From NCBI RefSeq assembly GCF_024809855.1, contig NZ_JANUEM010000001.1:372001-436000 (forward strand): a stretch of DNA of 64,000 nucleotides. The letters are read 5' to 3'. Positions 27,270 through 36,622 of the stretch are shown piece after piece. Under the pieces are notes generated by a model that saw only the letters and a program-made list of their open reading frames with translations, did no database searches and was not told the DNA's origin. Numbering within the stretch: position 1 is the stretch's first letter; the number at the start of each line of letters is the position of its first letter. Source of the DNA: Rheinheimera pacifica (lineage in GTDB: Bacteria; Pseudomonadota; Gammaproteobacteria; Enterobacterales; Alteromonadaceae). Made by a program: the position numbers and the translations under genes.

Positions 27270-27428
27270 TTTAAGCCCGGTATTTAAATTAATGTCATCA
27301 GGTCACACCAGCCTGGTAATAAACAATTAATTACACAAAATACTATGCTACTAACTCATGATTAACAGCTTTGTAGTCGCTAAACTTAGAAACACCCTGA
27401 TTTTTGTATTTATTGTGGAGTATTTGGT

Positions 27429-30422
27429 ATGGACCTAGGGTCTTGCGTTAAACCAGCCAGCAACAGGCTTACTGTGCCTGCCTGGTTGCTTGTGTCTTCG
27501 CTGGCATTAGCGGTGTCAGGCTGTGGTGGCGGTGACAGTGCAGATAGTACACCGCCGGTAGCTACTCCACCGGTAGTAACGCCTCCGGTTGCCACACCAC
27601 CGCCAACAGAAACGCAACCGCCTGCAGACGGCCTACCCGAGCCAGAACTTGAAGCTGCGCCCAGTGCAGACGTTAAACCGCTACCCAAACCAGGTGCCCC
27701 ATCGTTATCACCACCACCGGCGGAGCTCAGGTTATCAGCAGCTTATAACAAAAGCGCTGCTGCAGTGCCGGTACTTGCCGTATCTGCCAGCTCGTCCGGC
27801 GACGAAAATGGCAATAACACTGCAGATAAAGCCATTGATGGTGATTTAAACAGCCGCTGGGAAAGCGCCTGGAGCAATGGTATAGCCGATGCCGATAACG
27901 CCTGGTTACAGTTTGATTTTGGTGCCAAAACCGCCATAGGCTATATGAAGCTGCACTGGGAAAATGCCTACGCTGAAGAATATGCCATTTATATTTCTGA
28001 CGATGGCCAAAACTGGTACCAACTGCGCTATATCACCGGCGCTCAGGGCCGCACTGAGGAGTTTTTTAATCTGAATATTGATGCCCGCTATGTTCGCCTG
28101 CAGGGCATTAAGCGCCACACTCAGTATGGTTATTCATTATTTGAAGTCGAATTCAGAACCCCGGGCAACGACAACTCCATGCCACTGCTGGATACGTCCT
28201 ATGTACCTTACCCGTTGAGCGGCAGCGGTCGCCAGCCATTGCCTGCCCCGGCGCAACCGGTTGAAAGTGTGCGCTTTACCTTAGCCGACGGCACCCTGGT
28301 AACGCGCTTTGGTATGGTTGGGCGCTCACGCCATGCCCGTGAACGCGGCGAAGAGTGGAACGAAATTGGTTTTGGCCTGAACGAAACTGTCGATGCCCAG
28401 GGTAACCCAGCAGATAAAGGCCCCGGTGCACATTTAAACTTTATTGCTAACTACTTTAAAAACCGCACCTGGGGCGTCGAATTTATTGATAACAGCAATG
28501 TCGCTGGCGTTACCGCGCCACGGATTATTGTTAATCAGTATTATTTGCAAGCGCAAAAAGGCGGTGGCCACTCTTTTGTGCGCCGTTTTGACGAACCCAA
28601 CGTTACCGGTTTTGGCTGGATGAGCCCTGGCCGTTTGCTGGATAACTCTACCTACCTGAGCGACGGCGCGCCCTGCCCGGTAGTGCCTAAACCAGCCAAT
28701 GGCCTGTTGCTAAACCCCAACAGCGGTTACGGTGGCGTAATTGGTGCAAATGATGGCTGTAGCGTAGTATTTGACACCTACCCCGGCCACAGAGCCCTCT
28801 CAGCCAATGCCGATGGCGTAATGGTGCCAAACGGTAATAACGTATCCGCACGGTCGCTGAAAAAAGGCGATATTATTGAGTTTACCGGGTCGTTTTTCTC
28901 TACCCGCGAAGTGATGGATGCCATTGGCGATAACGGCGGCTTTCGTTACTACACCAATGAGCTCACCTATGTCATGGGCCAGGGCTTACGCCCCTGGTAT
29001 GGCGTACAACCGCGGTTAATGAACCAACCACTGCCTGACAGCACTCTGCAAGGCGGCCTCGGCTCGGTATCATACGATTATGCCGACAATGCCACTTTTA
29101 TATTTCAGCAGCCACATAACAATATTGGCATGCAAAATATACAACGCTTTATGGAAGGCCGCCGTTGGTTACACACTAATTTATGGACCGGCGAGCATAA
29201 CGAAGATGGCAATGACCGCAATGATGCAGGCCGTTTCCTGCAAGGGCCGCGCTTTAACCAGTCATCCTGTTTTAACTGCCACGTTAGCAATGGCCGCAGC
29301 GTTGCCCCAACAGTAGTAAACCAACGGCTTGATACTATGGCAATACGCACCGGCGCCACCGGCACCGACGCTAACGGTAATTACCTGCCACACCCTATAT
29401 ACGGCCAGGCAATGCAAATGAATGCGCGCTCAACCACAACGGGCGCGGTGCAAAACTGGGGTAACGCTGCTGTAGTTGCCGGTTTTACCACAAAGAATGT
29501 ACAACTGGCCGATGGTACTGTAGTAGAACTGCGTAAACCGGAAATAGCCTTTGAGGGCCCGGTACCGGAAGCCTATTCCGTGCGCTCGGCGCAGCCATTA
29601 ATAGGTATGGGCCTGCTTGAAGCCATTGACGACGACACCATTCTAGCGCGGGTACGCACCACACCCGATGCTGATGGTGTTCTTGGCACTGCCAACTATG
29701 CTTACGATCCGGAAACCGGCGATGTGCGTTTAGGCCGCTATGGCTGGAAAGCCGGTAAAGTTAGCCTGCGTCACCAGGTCGCTAACGCTGCCCTGCTGGA
29801 TATGTCTGTAACGTCATCTATTTACCCGAACCGCGACTGTCTGGCCGGGGCAAAACACTGTGACGCCGCCAGTGGCACAGAGCCCGGCTTACCAGATGAA
29901 GCACTGCAATTAATGACAGAATATCTGCACCTGTTGGCCGTACCGGCACAGCGCAGCCTGGTTAGTGGTTTCCCTAAAGGCGTATCGCCGATGGCGTATT
30001 TGGATGTTGAGCCTGCCAAAATAGCCCAGGGTGAGCAGGTATTCACAGCCATTCGCTGCAATGCCTGCCATATCAGCGAAGTGCAAACCAGCGCCCGCTC
30101 GCCATTTGACGAAGTACGCAACCAAACTATCCGGCCTTATACCAACATGCTGCTGCATGATATGGGCGAAGAGCTGGCAGATAATTTCGCCGAAGGCTTA
30201 GCCAGTGGTAACCTGTGGCGTACACCGGCTTTATGGGGTATTGGCTACACCGAATACGTAGCGGCAGGCACGCCGGTAGGTTATTTACATGACAGCCGCG
30301 CCCGCACGTTAACCGAGGCCATTTTATGGCACGGCGGCGAAGCTGAAGTGATTAAAAACCGCTTTGTTAATTTACCCACTGAAGATCGCGAAGCCCTGCT
30401 GACCTTCTTGAAGTCGCTGTAA
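27429..30422 (+). CDS. Lipoprotein with discoidin (F5/8C) domain and di-heme DUF1111 oxidoreductase domain
   Basis: A 997-residue secreted lipoprotein. The signal peptide ends in the lipobox LAVSGC near residue 34; a Pro/Thr/Val-rich linker runs to about 105. Residues about 115-240 look like an F5/8 type C (discoidin) carbohydrate-binding domain: DLNSRWESAWS, WLQFDFGAKTAIGYMKLHWENAYAEEYAIYIS, ARYVRLQG. The rest is a DUF1111/thiol-oxidoreductase-like c-type cytochrome with heme motifs CFNCH (614-618) and CNACH (877-881), the latter half resembling MauG/CcpA peroxidases. It probably sits on the outer membrane, binds a glycan and performs heme redox chemistry. Substrate is unknown. Confidence 0.82.
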   Translation: MDLGSCVKPASNRLTVPAWLLVSSLALAVSGCGGGDSADSTPPVATPPVVTPPVATPPPTETQPPADGLPEPELEAAPSADVKPLPKPGAPSLSPPPAELRLSAAYNKSAAAVPVLAVSASSSGDENGNNTADKAIDGDLNSRWESAWSNGIADADNAWLQFDFGAKTAIGYMKLHWENAYAEEYAIYISDDGQNWYQLRYITGAQGRTEEFFNLNIDARYVRLQGIKRHTQYGYSLFEVEFRTPGNDNSMPLLDTSYVPYPLSGSGRQPLPAPAQPVESVRFTLADGTLVTRFGMVGRSRHARERGEEWNEIGFGLNETVDAQGNPADKGPGAHLNFIANYFKNRTWGVEFIDNSNVAGVTAPRIIVNQYYLQAQKGGGHSFVRRFDEPNVTGFGWMSPGRLLDNSTYLSDGAPCPVVPKPANGLLLNPNSGYGGVIGANDGCSVVFDTYPGHRALSANADGVMVPNGNNVSARSLKKGDIIEFTGSFFSTREVMDAIGDNGGFRYYTNELTYVMGQGLRPWYGVQPRLMNQPLPDSTLQGGLGSVSYDYADNATFIFQQPHNNIGMQNIQRFMEGRRWLHTNLWTGEHNEDGNDRNDAGRFLQGPRFNQSSCFNCHVSNGRSVAPTVVNQRLDTMAIRTGATGTDANGNYLPHPIYGQAMQMNARSTTTGAVQNWGNAAVVAGFTTKNVQLADGTVVELRKPEIAFEGPVPEAYSVRSAQPLIGMGLLEAIDDDTILARVRTTPDADGVLGTANYAYDPETGDVRLGRYGWKAGKVSLRHQVANAALLDMSVTSSIYPNRDCLAGAKHCDAASGTEPGLPDEALQLMTEYLHLLAVPAQRSLVSGFPKGVSPMAYLDVEPAKIAQGEQVFTAIRCNACHISEVQTSARSPFDEVRNQTIRPYTNMLLHDMGEELADNFAEGLASGNLWRTPALWGIGYTEYVAAGTPVGYLHDSRARTLTEAILWHGGEAEVIKNRFVNLPTEDREALLTFLKSL

Positions 30423-30430
30423 TATAGAGG

Positions 30431-30453
30431 CCCGGTGCTTAACAGGCACCGGG
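30431..30453 (+). terminator. Hairpin after the cytochrome lipoprotein gene
   Basis: CCCGGTGC and GCACCGGG form an 8-bp GC-rich stem around TTAACAG, 8 bp after the stop codon. The following bases (TTGTAACT) are only moderately T-rich. Confidence 0.6.
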
Positions 30454-30596
30454 TTGTAACTCTCTGGCTACTTAGCCACTTTCAGCTATCTTGCCGCTGC
30501 GTTTCTGTGTAAACAGTCAAGCCTTACGACATAGACAGGCATTTCGCTGCGCAGTACACTGAAGCGCTATTTTTATTAACAAACAAGGTTATACCC

Positions 30597-30842
30597 GTGA
30601 ATACAGAAAATTTGTCTGAAGCACAAATTGCAGAAATAAAAAGCAACTTTGATTTTTTTGACCGTGACGGCAATGGCCGCATTGAATTAACCGAGTTTAT
30701 CGAACTGCTTACAGCGCTAGCCCCTAAGACCAAAGTCAGTCATGTTGAAGAAGGCTTTAAGCTTATCGACACCAATAATAACGGCTATATCGACTTCGCC
30801 GAGTTTTTAGACTGGTGGCAAGACTGCTGGTGGGAATACTAA
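30597..30842 (+). CDS. EF-hand calcium-binding protein
   Basis: An 81-residue soluble protein starting at GTG (AAGGTT upstream) with two canonical 12-residue EF-hand loops: D22-E33 (DRDGNGRIELTE) and D58-E69 (DTNNNGYIDFAE). Both have acidic residues at positions 1, 3 or 5 and 12 and Gly at 6, so both should bind Ca(II) as a pair. There is no signal peptide, so it is cytoplasmic. A Trp-rich C-terminus (DWWQDCWWEY) is unusual. No partner gene is evident. It is followed by its own hairpin. Confidence 0.88.
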   Translation: MNTENLSEAQIAEIKSNFDFFDRDGNGRIELTEFIELLTALAPKTKVSHVEEGFKLIDTNNNGYIDFAEFLDWWQDCWWEY

Positions 30843-30848
30843 AATAAA

Positions 30849-30871
30849 AGGGCAAGGTTGCTGCTTGCCCT
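30849..30871 (+). terminator. Hairpin after the EF-hand gene
   Basis: AGGGCAAG and CTTGCCCT form a perfect 8-bp stem with a 7-base loop, 7 bp after the stop. Followed by TAATCTGATTT, a weak T-tract. Confidence 0.6.
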
Positions 30872-31080
30872 AATCTGATTTATCCAAAAGCCCTGCTGCA
30901 ACATCACTTTTTGCATTCTTACTAACTATTAGCGAAAACCACTAAAACATTGGCTGCAAGTTTGCAGCATCTCCGCAGAACATGCCTAACCAACTGATTT
31001 TAAAATATAAAAATACTGGCATAACACTTGATTGCTTAATGATAAAACACCGCATGTTTAACATCAAAAGGATCAACACT

Positions 31081-31302
31081 ATGAACAGAACACTGGTTAT
31101 TATCTTATTAGTTGTTGTAGGTATTTACTGCCTGCCTACGTTACTGGCAACAGCTGCAACCATTTTTGCCATTGTGATCGGCGTTTTCGGCGCTATTCTT
31201 GGCGTAGGTATCTCATTAGTGGTTACGCTATTGCCGGTTATTATTGTTGGCTACCTGATCTGGTGGCTGGTACGCGATAACCGCCGTAACCGTCAGTATT
31301 AA
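31081..31302 (+). CDS. Small membrane protein
   Basis: The start at 31081 (MNRTLV) follows AAGGATC at about the right distance; the longer frame from 30982 lacks any site. The 73-residue product is almost wholly hydrophobic: residues about 4-24 and 25-62 form two or three helices rich in Val/Ile/Gly/Ala, followed by a basic tail RDNRRNRQY that should stay in the cytoplasm. I do not recognise a family; it resembles small stress-type envelope proteins such as PspG or PspC fragments only in general character. Confidence 0.6.
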   Translation: MNRTLVIILLVVVGIYCLPTLLATAATIFAIVIGVFGAILGVGISLVVTLLPVIIVGYLIWWLVRDNRRNRQY

Positions 31303-31335
31303 CTTAACCGGCATAGCGTGGGCCCGCACAGGGCC

Positions 31336-32538
31336 CTAATCAGCAAAACTCACCTTACCCATAGTAACGCCCGGTATACCCTCACGGGCGTTGCTGAATT
31401 TCTGCTTGCCGCCAACTAAACATTCATTCGCCAGTACGGCAAATAATACTGCCTCTTTCGCGTCAGGGTTGATGCCTAAGTCATGAGTGGTTTTAATGCT
31501 TACGCCCGGCAATGCCGCCTGAATTTGCGTCATTAACAACGGGTTGTGAATACCACCACCACTGGCGTAAATAACAAATTGCTCCAGCTTTTCAGTGGTT
31601 TGCTTAATAGCACTGATAATCATATCGGCGCTAAAGCAATTTAGCGTGGCCATAATATCGGCATGGCTTAACTGCTCTGTGCCACTTGCCAGCTGTGCCT
31701 TAGCAAGATAGGCCAGGTTAAATACTTCCGGCCCGGTGGTTTTAGGAAAGCCCAGCGCAAAGAATGGATCTTGCTTTAAGGCCCCCAGTAAAGGCTCACT
31801 AACTTTACCAGCCTTGGCTAACAGCGAGTTCTCATCAAAATACTTACCCGGATAATGTTGTTGAATAAACGCATCCATCATCGTATTGCCGGGGCCAATA
31901 TCACTGCTAAATACTGCTTCGGCGTCCAGCGTTTGTGGCAGCCAGGTAAAGTTAGCGATACCACCAATATTCAGCATAATGCGGTTTTCGCTGTTGCTGC
32001 TAAACAGTAAGTAGTCGCCATACACCGCTAACGGCGCGCCTTCGCCGCCTGCAGCAATATGTTTTTGCCTAAAATCACTCAAAGTAATAATACCGGTGGC
32101 CATTGCCAGATGATCGCCATCGCCAATTTGCAGCGTGGCGTTGCCGTAATCAGCCAGATTATGCTGGCGTTTGGGGCAGTGAAAAATGGTTTGGCCATGG
32201 CTGGCTATTACGTCAACATCAGCGGCTGTCAGTTGCCACTGCGTCAGGCATTGGTTAATCATGCGGCCGTGCTCCAGCCCAATCCATGGGTTTAACAGCG
32301 TTACGGCCTGCAAGTCTACTTCACGTTTGGAAAACACCGCCTTTACCCGCTGCTTATAGTCAGCATCGTAATCTACCGTGGTGAACTGCAGTAAGTTAAT
32401 GCGGGTATTGAGACCATCGCCGCTTAGTTCACACAGGGCTACATCCAGGCCGTCAAGTGAGGTGCCGCTCATCAGGCCGATAACTTTACGGCTGGGTTTG
32501 GCGGCAATATTAAATAAATTCTGAATATGTGCGTGCAT
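31336..32538 (-). CDS. anmK: Anhydro-N-acetylmuramic acid kinase
   Basis: A 400-residue sugar kinase of the ASKHA fold. It cleaves the 1,6-anhydro ring of anhMurNAc and phosphorylates it to MurNAc-6-phosphate during peptidoglycan recycling. The N-terminal phosphate loop GLMSGTSLDGLDVALCEL (about residues 22-39), VIASHGQTIFHCP, NIGGIANFTWLP and IGPGNTMMDAF are family signatures; YASGGGIHNPLL is the C-terminal adenine-site motif. The N-terminus is about 20 residues longer than in E. coli. It is divergent from a TonB receptor that is followed by an RpiR-type regulator. Confidence 0.95.
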   Translation of the reverse strand: MHAHIQNLFNIAAKPSRKVIGLMSGTSLDGLDVALCELSGDGLNTRINLLQFTTVDYDADYKQRVKAVFSKREVDLQAVTLLNPWIGLEHGRMINQCLTQWQLTAADVDVIASHGQTIFHCPKRQHNLADYGNATLQIGDGDHLAMATGIITLSDFRQKHIAAGGEGAPLAVYGDYLLFSSNSENRIMLNIGGIANFTWLPQTLDAEAVFSSDIGPGNTMMDAFIQQHYPGKYFDENSLLAKAGKVSEPLLGALKQDPFFALGFPKTTGPEVFNLAYLAKAQLASGTEQLSHADIMATLNCFSADMIISAIKQTTEKLEQFVIYASGGGIHNPLLMTQIQAALPGVSIKTTHDLGINPDAKEAVLFAVLANECLVGGKQKFSNAREGIPGVTMGKVSFAD

Positions 32539-32744
32539 CTGTTTTCCTGTTGAGGCTGAAACAAAACTACTGTTGCAAACTGTAGCATGAATAATTTATC
32601 CAGCAACACCAAGATTCATACTAAATAAAATTGCATAAAATTTCGCTTTGAGGTATATATTCACCGAAAGCTAGTCACCAATGTATAAAAAATTCATAAA
32701 TTTAAACCCGATATTCTAGCTATAGCAACTGGGAGTATACACAG

Positions 32745-35495
32745 ATGGCGTCTTACCTTAGCAGCAAAACCGCCGGTTACAGACTGCGCCAGGCTTCAAA
32801 ACTGGCTTTGGCAGTAAACCTGGCACTATTTAGCCAAATAACTCTGGCTCAACAAACGGATGAAACCGCCGCAAAAACTGAAGTGATCACTATCACCGGT
32901 TCGCGTATCGCCCGTACTGAACTGGTTGCATCAAGCCCGGTAGCTTCGGTAGATGAAGTGCAAATTCAGCTGGACCGCGCCGTTAACGTTGAAGACATTA
33001 CCGCTAAACTGCCGCAGGCAGCAGCAGGAGCCAATGCTACCGGCGCCACAGTAGGTGACTCTTTAGGCTCATCAACCATCGACTTACGCAGCCTGGGCCA
33101 AAACCGTACTCTGGTGCTGATTAACGGTACCCGTGCCGTGCCTTTCAGCTTTCGTAACTCGGTAGATGTTAACATTATTCCGGCCGGTTTAATTAAGCGG
33201 GTAGACGTATTAACCGGTGGTGCAGCTGCCGTATACGGTGCCGATGCAGTAGCAGGCGTAGTAAACTTTATTATGGACGACAAGTTTGATGGCGTTGAGC
33301 TGTCGGCCAGTTATGAAACCGCCGATGGTGGCGGTGAGAAAATGAACACTGAAGCCGTGTTTGGTGGCGATATTGCCAATGGCCGTGGTCATATTACCGG
33401 CTATGTCGGCTATTCTGAACGCAAAGCCCTGCTGGCCGGCGAACGTAGCTGGGCGCTGCAAAACAGCGGCAGTATTATTAACAGCGGCGGTTTTTATACC
33501 GACGTTGCCAGCGGCAACAGCTTTGGTATTGACGATAACGGCGGCGTTACCACAGGCCGTAACACAGTAAATATTACTGATCAGCGCTACCTTACCCAGC
33601 CAATGGACCGTTTATCTGCCGGTTTATTCTTTAACACCGAATTTAACGACTACGTTGAGCTGTATGGCCGTGGCATGTATGCCAAAGTAAAAGTAACCGG
33701 TGCCGGTTCTGCTGGCCAAACCCCCATTTCAGTTAACGAACAGGTTACCTTAACAGCTGATAACCCTTATATTCCTGCGGCAGTGCGTGATTTAATCAGC
33801 TTCGACGCCAATGGTAATGCGCTGGTAAATGTAGAGCGTAACCTGGGCCTGGGTGTCCAGTACACTGAAGCGGTGCGCGAATCCAGCCAGTTCCAGTTGG
33901 GTTTAAAAGGCATAATAACCGATAGCTTAAGCTACGACGTTTACGCCCAGTATGGTGTTACTGATGAAACTTCCAGCATTTACAACAATGCCTACCGCAA
34001 CAACAATAGCGGTGTAAGCCGTTTTGGTGCATTGGCCAACACAGTAGATATTTTTGATCCGCAACTGGATTTAAGCTCGTTTAGCGTGCCGCTGTTGTTT
34101 GCCAACCGTGAGCGCACACAAAGCGTAATGGCTGCTACCATTTCAGGCGATTCAGCACCGTTATTTGAATTACCGGCCGGTACAGTCAGCTATGCGCTGG
34201 GCTATGAATACCGCAAAGAAACCGGCAAACAAACGCCGGGCGATGCGTTTCGTAACGGCACCAGCTTCTCATCAGCGGCTGTATTTGACATGGACGCCAG
34301 CTTCGACAGTAAAGAAGTGTATGCCGAAGTGCTGGTACCATTACTGTTTGACACCGCTTTTGCCGATCAGCTTGACTTTGAAGGCGCTTACCGTATTTCT
34401 GAGTACTCAAACACCGACGCTGAAAACACCTGGAAACTGGGCATTAACTGGGCAATAAACAGTGATGTACGTATTCGTGCCAGCCGCCAGACGGCGTTTA
34501 GGGCGCCTAACTTAGGTGAATTTGCCAGCCCAATCACGGCACTGTCACTGGCATTATTTGATCAAACCAGCGAGCAGTTTGTACCGCGCTTTGCCGGCCG
34601 TTTTGACGGTGATCCATGTTTACTGGGTACCGGTAATGCCGAGCAGTGCGCCCGCTATGGTGCCGCACCGGCGGGAACACCGTTTGATGCCTCTACTGCC
34701 AGTTATACCTATGGTGGTAACCCTAACATTAAGCCAGAGCAGGCCGTGTCATCTACACTGGGCCTGGTGTATACCCCGTCTTACCTGAAAGGGTTTGATG
34801 TAACACTGGATTACTACACCATTGAAATTACCGATGCGGTAAGCCAGATCCAGCCTGCGGCTGCGCTGAAAAACTGTTATATCGACAACCCGGTTGCCGG
34901 TAACCCCTTGTGTGACGCCGTACTACGCGACCCACAAACCGGTTTAATCAGCACCGCTATTGTAAACGACTTTAACCTGGCAGCTGTTAAGCAGGACGGC
35001 GTTGACCTGGCCGTTAATTACCGTTTCGACGCCCCGGCAGTAATGGGTGGCAGTATGAAGCTGGCTTATCAGGGCACCATTATTACCAAACAAACCCGGC
35101 AGGATAACGCCACTTTGCCAGCCATTGATTGTAAAGGCACCTTTGGCAGTGCTTGCTCCGGCGACTTTGCCAGCGTACTGCAGGCAGACTACAAACACCG
35201 TATGACACTGGACTGGAACCTGGACACTCTGGGCGTACAGCTGGGCTGGCGTCGTATTGGCGAAGTAGAAAGTGCTGCCAATCGCAGTATCAGCATTGGC
35301 GCACAAAACTATATCGACTTATCTGCATCATGGCAGGCTACTGACGAGCTAAGCCTGACTGCCGGTATTGATAACCTGCTGGATAAAGATCCGCCATTGC
35401 CGTTCTCTGGCGCCAACCATTTTAATACTGTAAGTGACTACTCAGTTCTGGGCCGCACTATAGGTATTTCACTGCGTTACAAACCCGCGTTCTAA
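32745..35495 (+). CDS. TonB-dependent outer-membrane receptor
   Basis: A 916-residue receptor. A signal peptide (ending near LAQQ, about residue 36) is followed by the TonB box region EVITITGSRIARTELVASSPV (about 46-66), a plug domain with the typical LRSLGQNRTLVLINGTR and VDVLTGGAAAVYGADAVAGVVNFIM segments (about 108-172), and a 22-strand barrel ending in the aromatic terminus ISLRYKPAF. Such 'SRIxR' receptors take up glycans, peptides or other compounds in Alteromonadales and Xanthomonads. Flanking anmK and an RpiR/MurR regulator suggest an amino sugar or cell-wall fragment as substrate; this is inference. Confidence 0.9.
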   Translation: MASYLSSKTAGYRLRQASKLALAVNLALFSQITLAQQTDETAAKTEVITITGSRIARTELVASSPVASVDEVQIQLDRAVNVEDITAKLPQAAAGANATGATVGDSLGSSTIDLRSLGQNRTLVLINGTRAVPFSFRNSVDVNIIPAGLIKRVDVLTGGAAAVYGADAVAGVVNFIMDDKFDGVELSASYETADGGGEKMNTEAVFGGDIANGRGHITGYVGYSERKALLAGERSWALQNSGSIINSGGFYTDVASGNSFGIDDNGGVTTGRNTVNITDQRYLTQPMDRLSAGLFFNTEFNDYVELYGRGMYAKVKVTGAGSAGQTPISVNEQVTLTADNPYIPAAVRDLISFDANGNALVNVERNLGLGVQYTEAVRESSQFQLGLKGIITDSLSYDVYAQYGVTDETSSIYNNAYRNNNSGVSRFGALANTVDIFDPQLDLSSFSVPLLFANRERTQSVMAATISGDSAPLFELPAGTVSYALGYEYRKETGKQTPGDAFRNGTSFSSAAVFDMDASFDSKEVYAEVLVPLLFDTAFADQLDFEGAYRISEYSNTDAENTWKLGINWAINSDVRIRASRQTAFRAPNLGEFASPITALSLALFDQTSEQFVPRFAGRFDGDPCLLGTGNAEQCARYGAAPAGTPFDASTASYTYGGNPNIKPEQAVSSTLGLVYTPSYLKGFDVTLDYYTIEITDAVSQIQPAAALKNCYIDNPVAGNPLCDAVLRDPQTGLISTAIVNDFNLAAVKQDGVDLAVNYRFDAPAVMGGSMKLAYQGTIITKQTRQDNATLPAIDCKGTFGSACSGDFASVLQADYKHRMTLDWNLDTLGVQLGWRRIGEVESAANRSISIGAQNYIDLSASWQATDELSLTAGIDNLLDKDPPLPFSGANHFNTVSDYSVLGRTIGISLRYKPAF

Positions 35496-35512
35496 TCCCG
35501 GACACGGTGTTT

Positions 35513-35540
35513 CCCGGCCTGTATTGCAGGCCGGGCTTTT
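35513..35540 (+). terminator. Rho-independent terminator of the TonB receptor gene
   Basis: CCCGGCCTG and CAGGCCGGG form a perfect 9-bp stem with a 5-base loop followed by CTTTT, 18 bp after the stop codon. Confidence 0.85.
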
Positions 35541-35622
35541 CAATTTCCTCCTATCATAATAAGCTGCTGGTTAAAACCGTTTTACTCTACTGAGCCAATC
35601 AGGCTGAAAACAGGAATACCGG

Positions 35623-36483
35623 ATGTCTGTACTCGATAAAATTCATGCCCTGCGCGAAAAATTTCCACGTGCAGAACAGCAACTGGCAGAATATATTCTG
35701 GCTAACCCGGATCATATCCGTGACATGCCATCACAAATGCTGGCCAAAGCTGTCGGCATCAGCCAGGCCAGTGTAGTGCGCTTTACCCAAAAGCTGGGTT
35801 ACAAAGGTTACCCGGATTTTAAATTTGCCATTACCGACAGCCTGCATCATCAGGTATTGCCAGCCAGCGCCGACAAGCTGCACGGCGAAATTTCACTGGA
35901 CGATACCTTCAGCACCATGAGTCAGAAACTACTGGCCAGCAAAATTAATGTGCTGAATAAAACCCATGCTATTAACTCACAAACCAGCTATGAGCAGGCC
36001 GCTTTAATGCTGCGTAATGCCAAACGGGTGCTGCTATGTGGCAAGGGCGGCTCGGCTTTAGTGGCAAAAGATTTCTCATACAAGCTGCAGAAACTCGGTA
36101 TGGCGGCGCTGGCTGAAACCGATACCCATGTGCAACTGGCTAATATTGCCAACTACACTGCCGAAGATGTGCTGGTAGTACTGAGTGAATCAGGTGAAAC
36201 CGCCGACAGCGTAAAAATTACCGAGCAGGCGGCCAGCAACGGCGTGCAAATTATCAGTGTTACCGCTTATGGTGCTAATAATATTGCCCGGCTGGCCGGG
36301 CTGAATTTATATACCGTGGCCGACGAAAGCTCAGCGCGCTTGTCGTCTATTCTGGCGCGTAATGCACAGGAACTGGTGATCGACACCCTGTTTATTTTGC
36401 TAACACAAACCTGTCCGCAAGGCCGCAAAAAACTGGCGGCATCCAACAAAGCAGTAGACACTTTCTTAGCCCGCAAACGCTGA
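35623..36483 (+). CDS. MurR/RpiR family transcriptional regulator
   Basis: A 286-residue regulator with an N-terminal helix-turn-helix (about residues 1-78; MLAKAVGISQASVVRFTQKLGYKGYPDFK) and a C-terminal SIS phosphosugar-binding domain (about 125-265; LLCGKGGSALVAKDFSYKLQKLG, LSESGETADSVKITEQAASNG). These regulators sense phosphorylated sugars such as MurNAc-6-phosphate or GlcNAc-6-phosphate. Placement near anmK, whose product is MurNAc-6-P, makes that ligand plausible. The likely targets are the TonB receptor and anmK; a binding site was not identified. Confidence 0.9.
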   Translation: MSVLDKIHALREKFPRAEQQLAEYILANPDHIRDMPSQMLAKAVGISQASVVRFTQKLGYKGYPDFKFAITDSLHHQVLPASADKLHGEISLDDTFSTMSQKLLASKINVLNKTHAINSQTSYEQAALMLRNAKRVLLCGKGGSALVAKDFSYKLQKLGMAALAETDTHVQLANIANYTAEDVLVVLSESGETADSVKITEQAASNGVQIISVTAYGANNIARLAGLNLYTVADESSARLSSILARNAQELVIDTLFILLTQTCPQGRKKLAASNKAVDTFLARKR

Positions 36484-36521
36484 AACATTAAAACATTCTA
36501 ATGTAGAGTCACAAAAGCTTG

Positions 36522-36540
36522 ATCCAGCGCATAAGCGCTG
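36522..36540. terminator. Short GC-rich hairpin between rpiR and cydA
   Basis: CCAGCGC and GCGCTGG are complementary around a short ATAA-containing loop, about 40 bp after the RpiR stop. No T-run follows; could be a weak terminator or a cydA leader structure. Confidence 0.4.
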
Positions 36541-36622
36541 GCTGCCTGCCCTTGTATAGTGCTATGGCTGTACTACTTTATAGGTACTGCCTAACATTAA
36601 CCTGCGCACGCGGAGTATGCAG

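Noticed and set aside
36522-36540. FNR or ArcA site upstream of cydA
   Set aside because: TTGATC nearby lacks the second half-site; no convincing operator was found.
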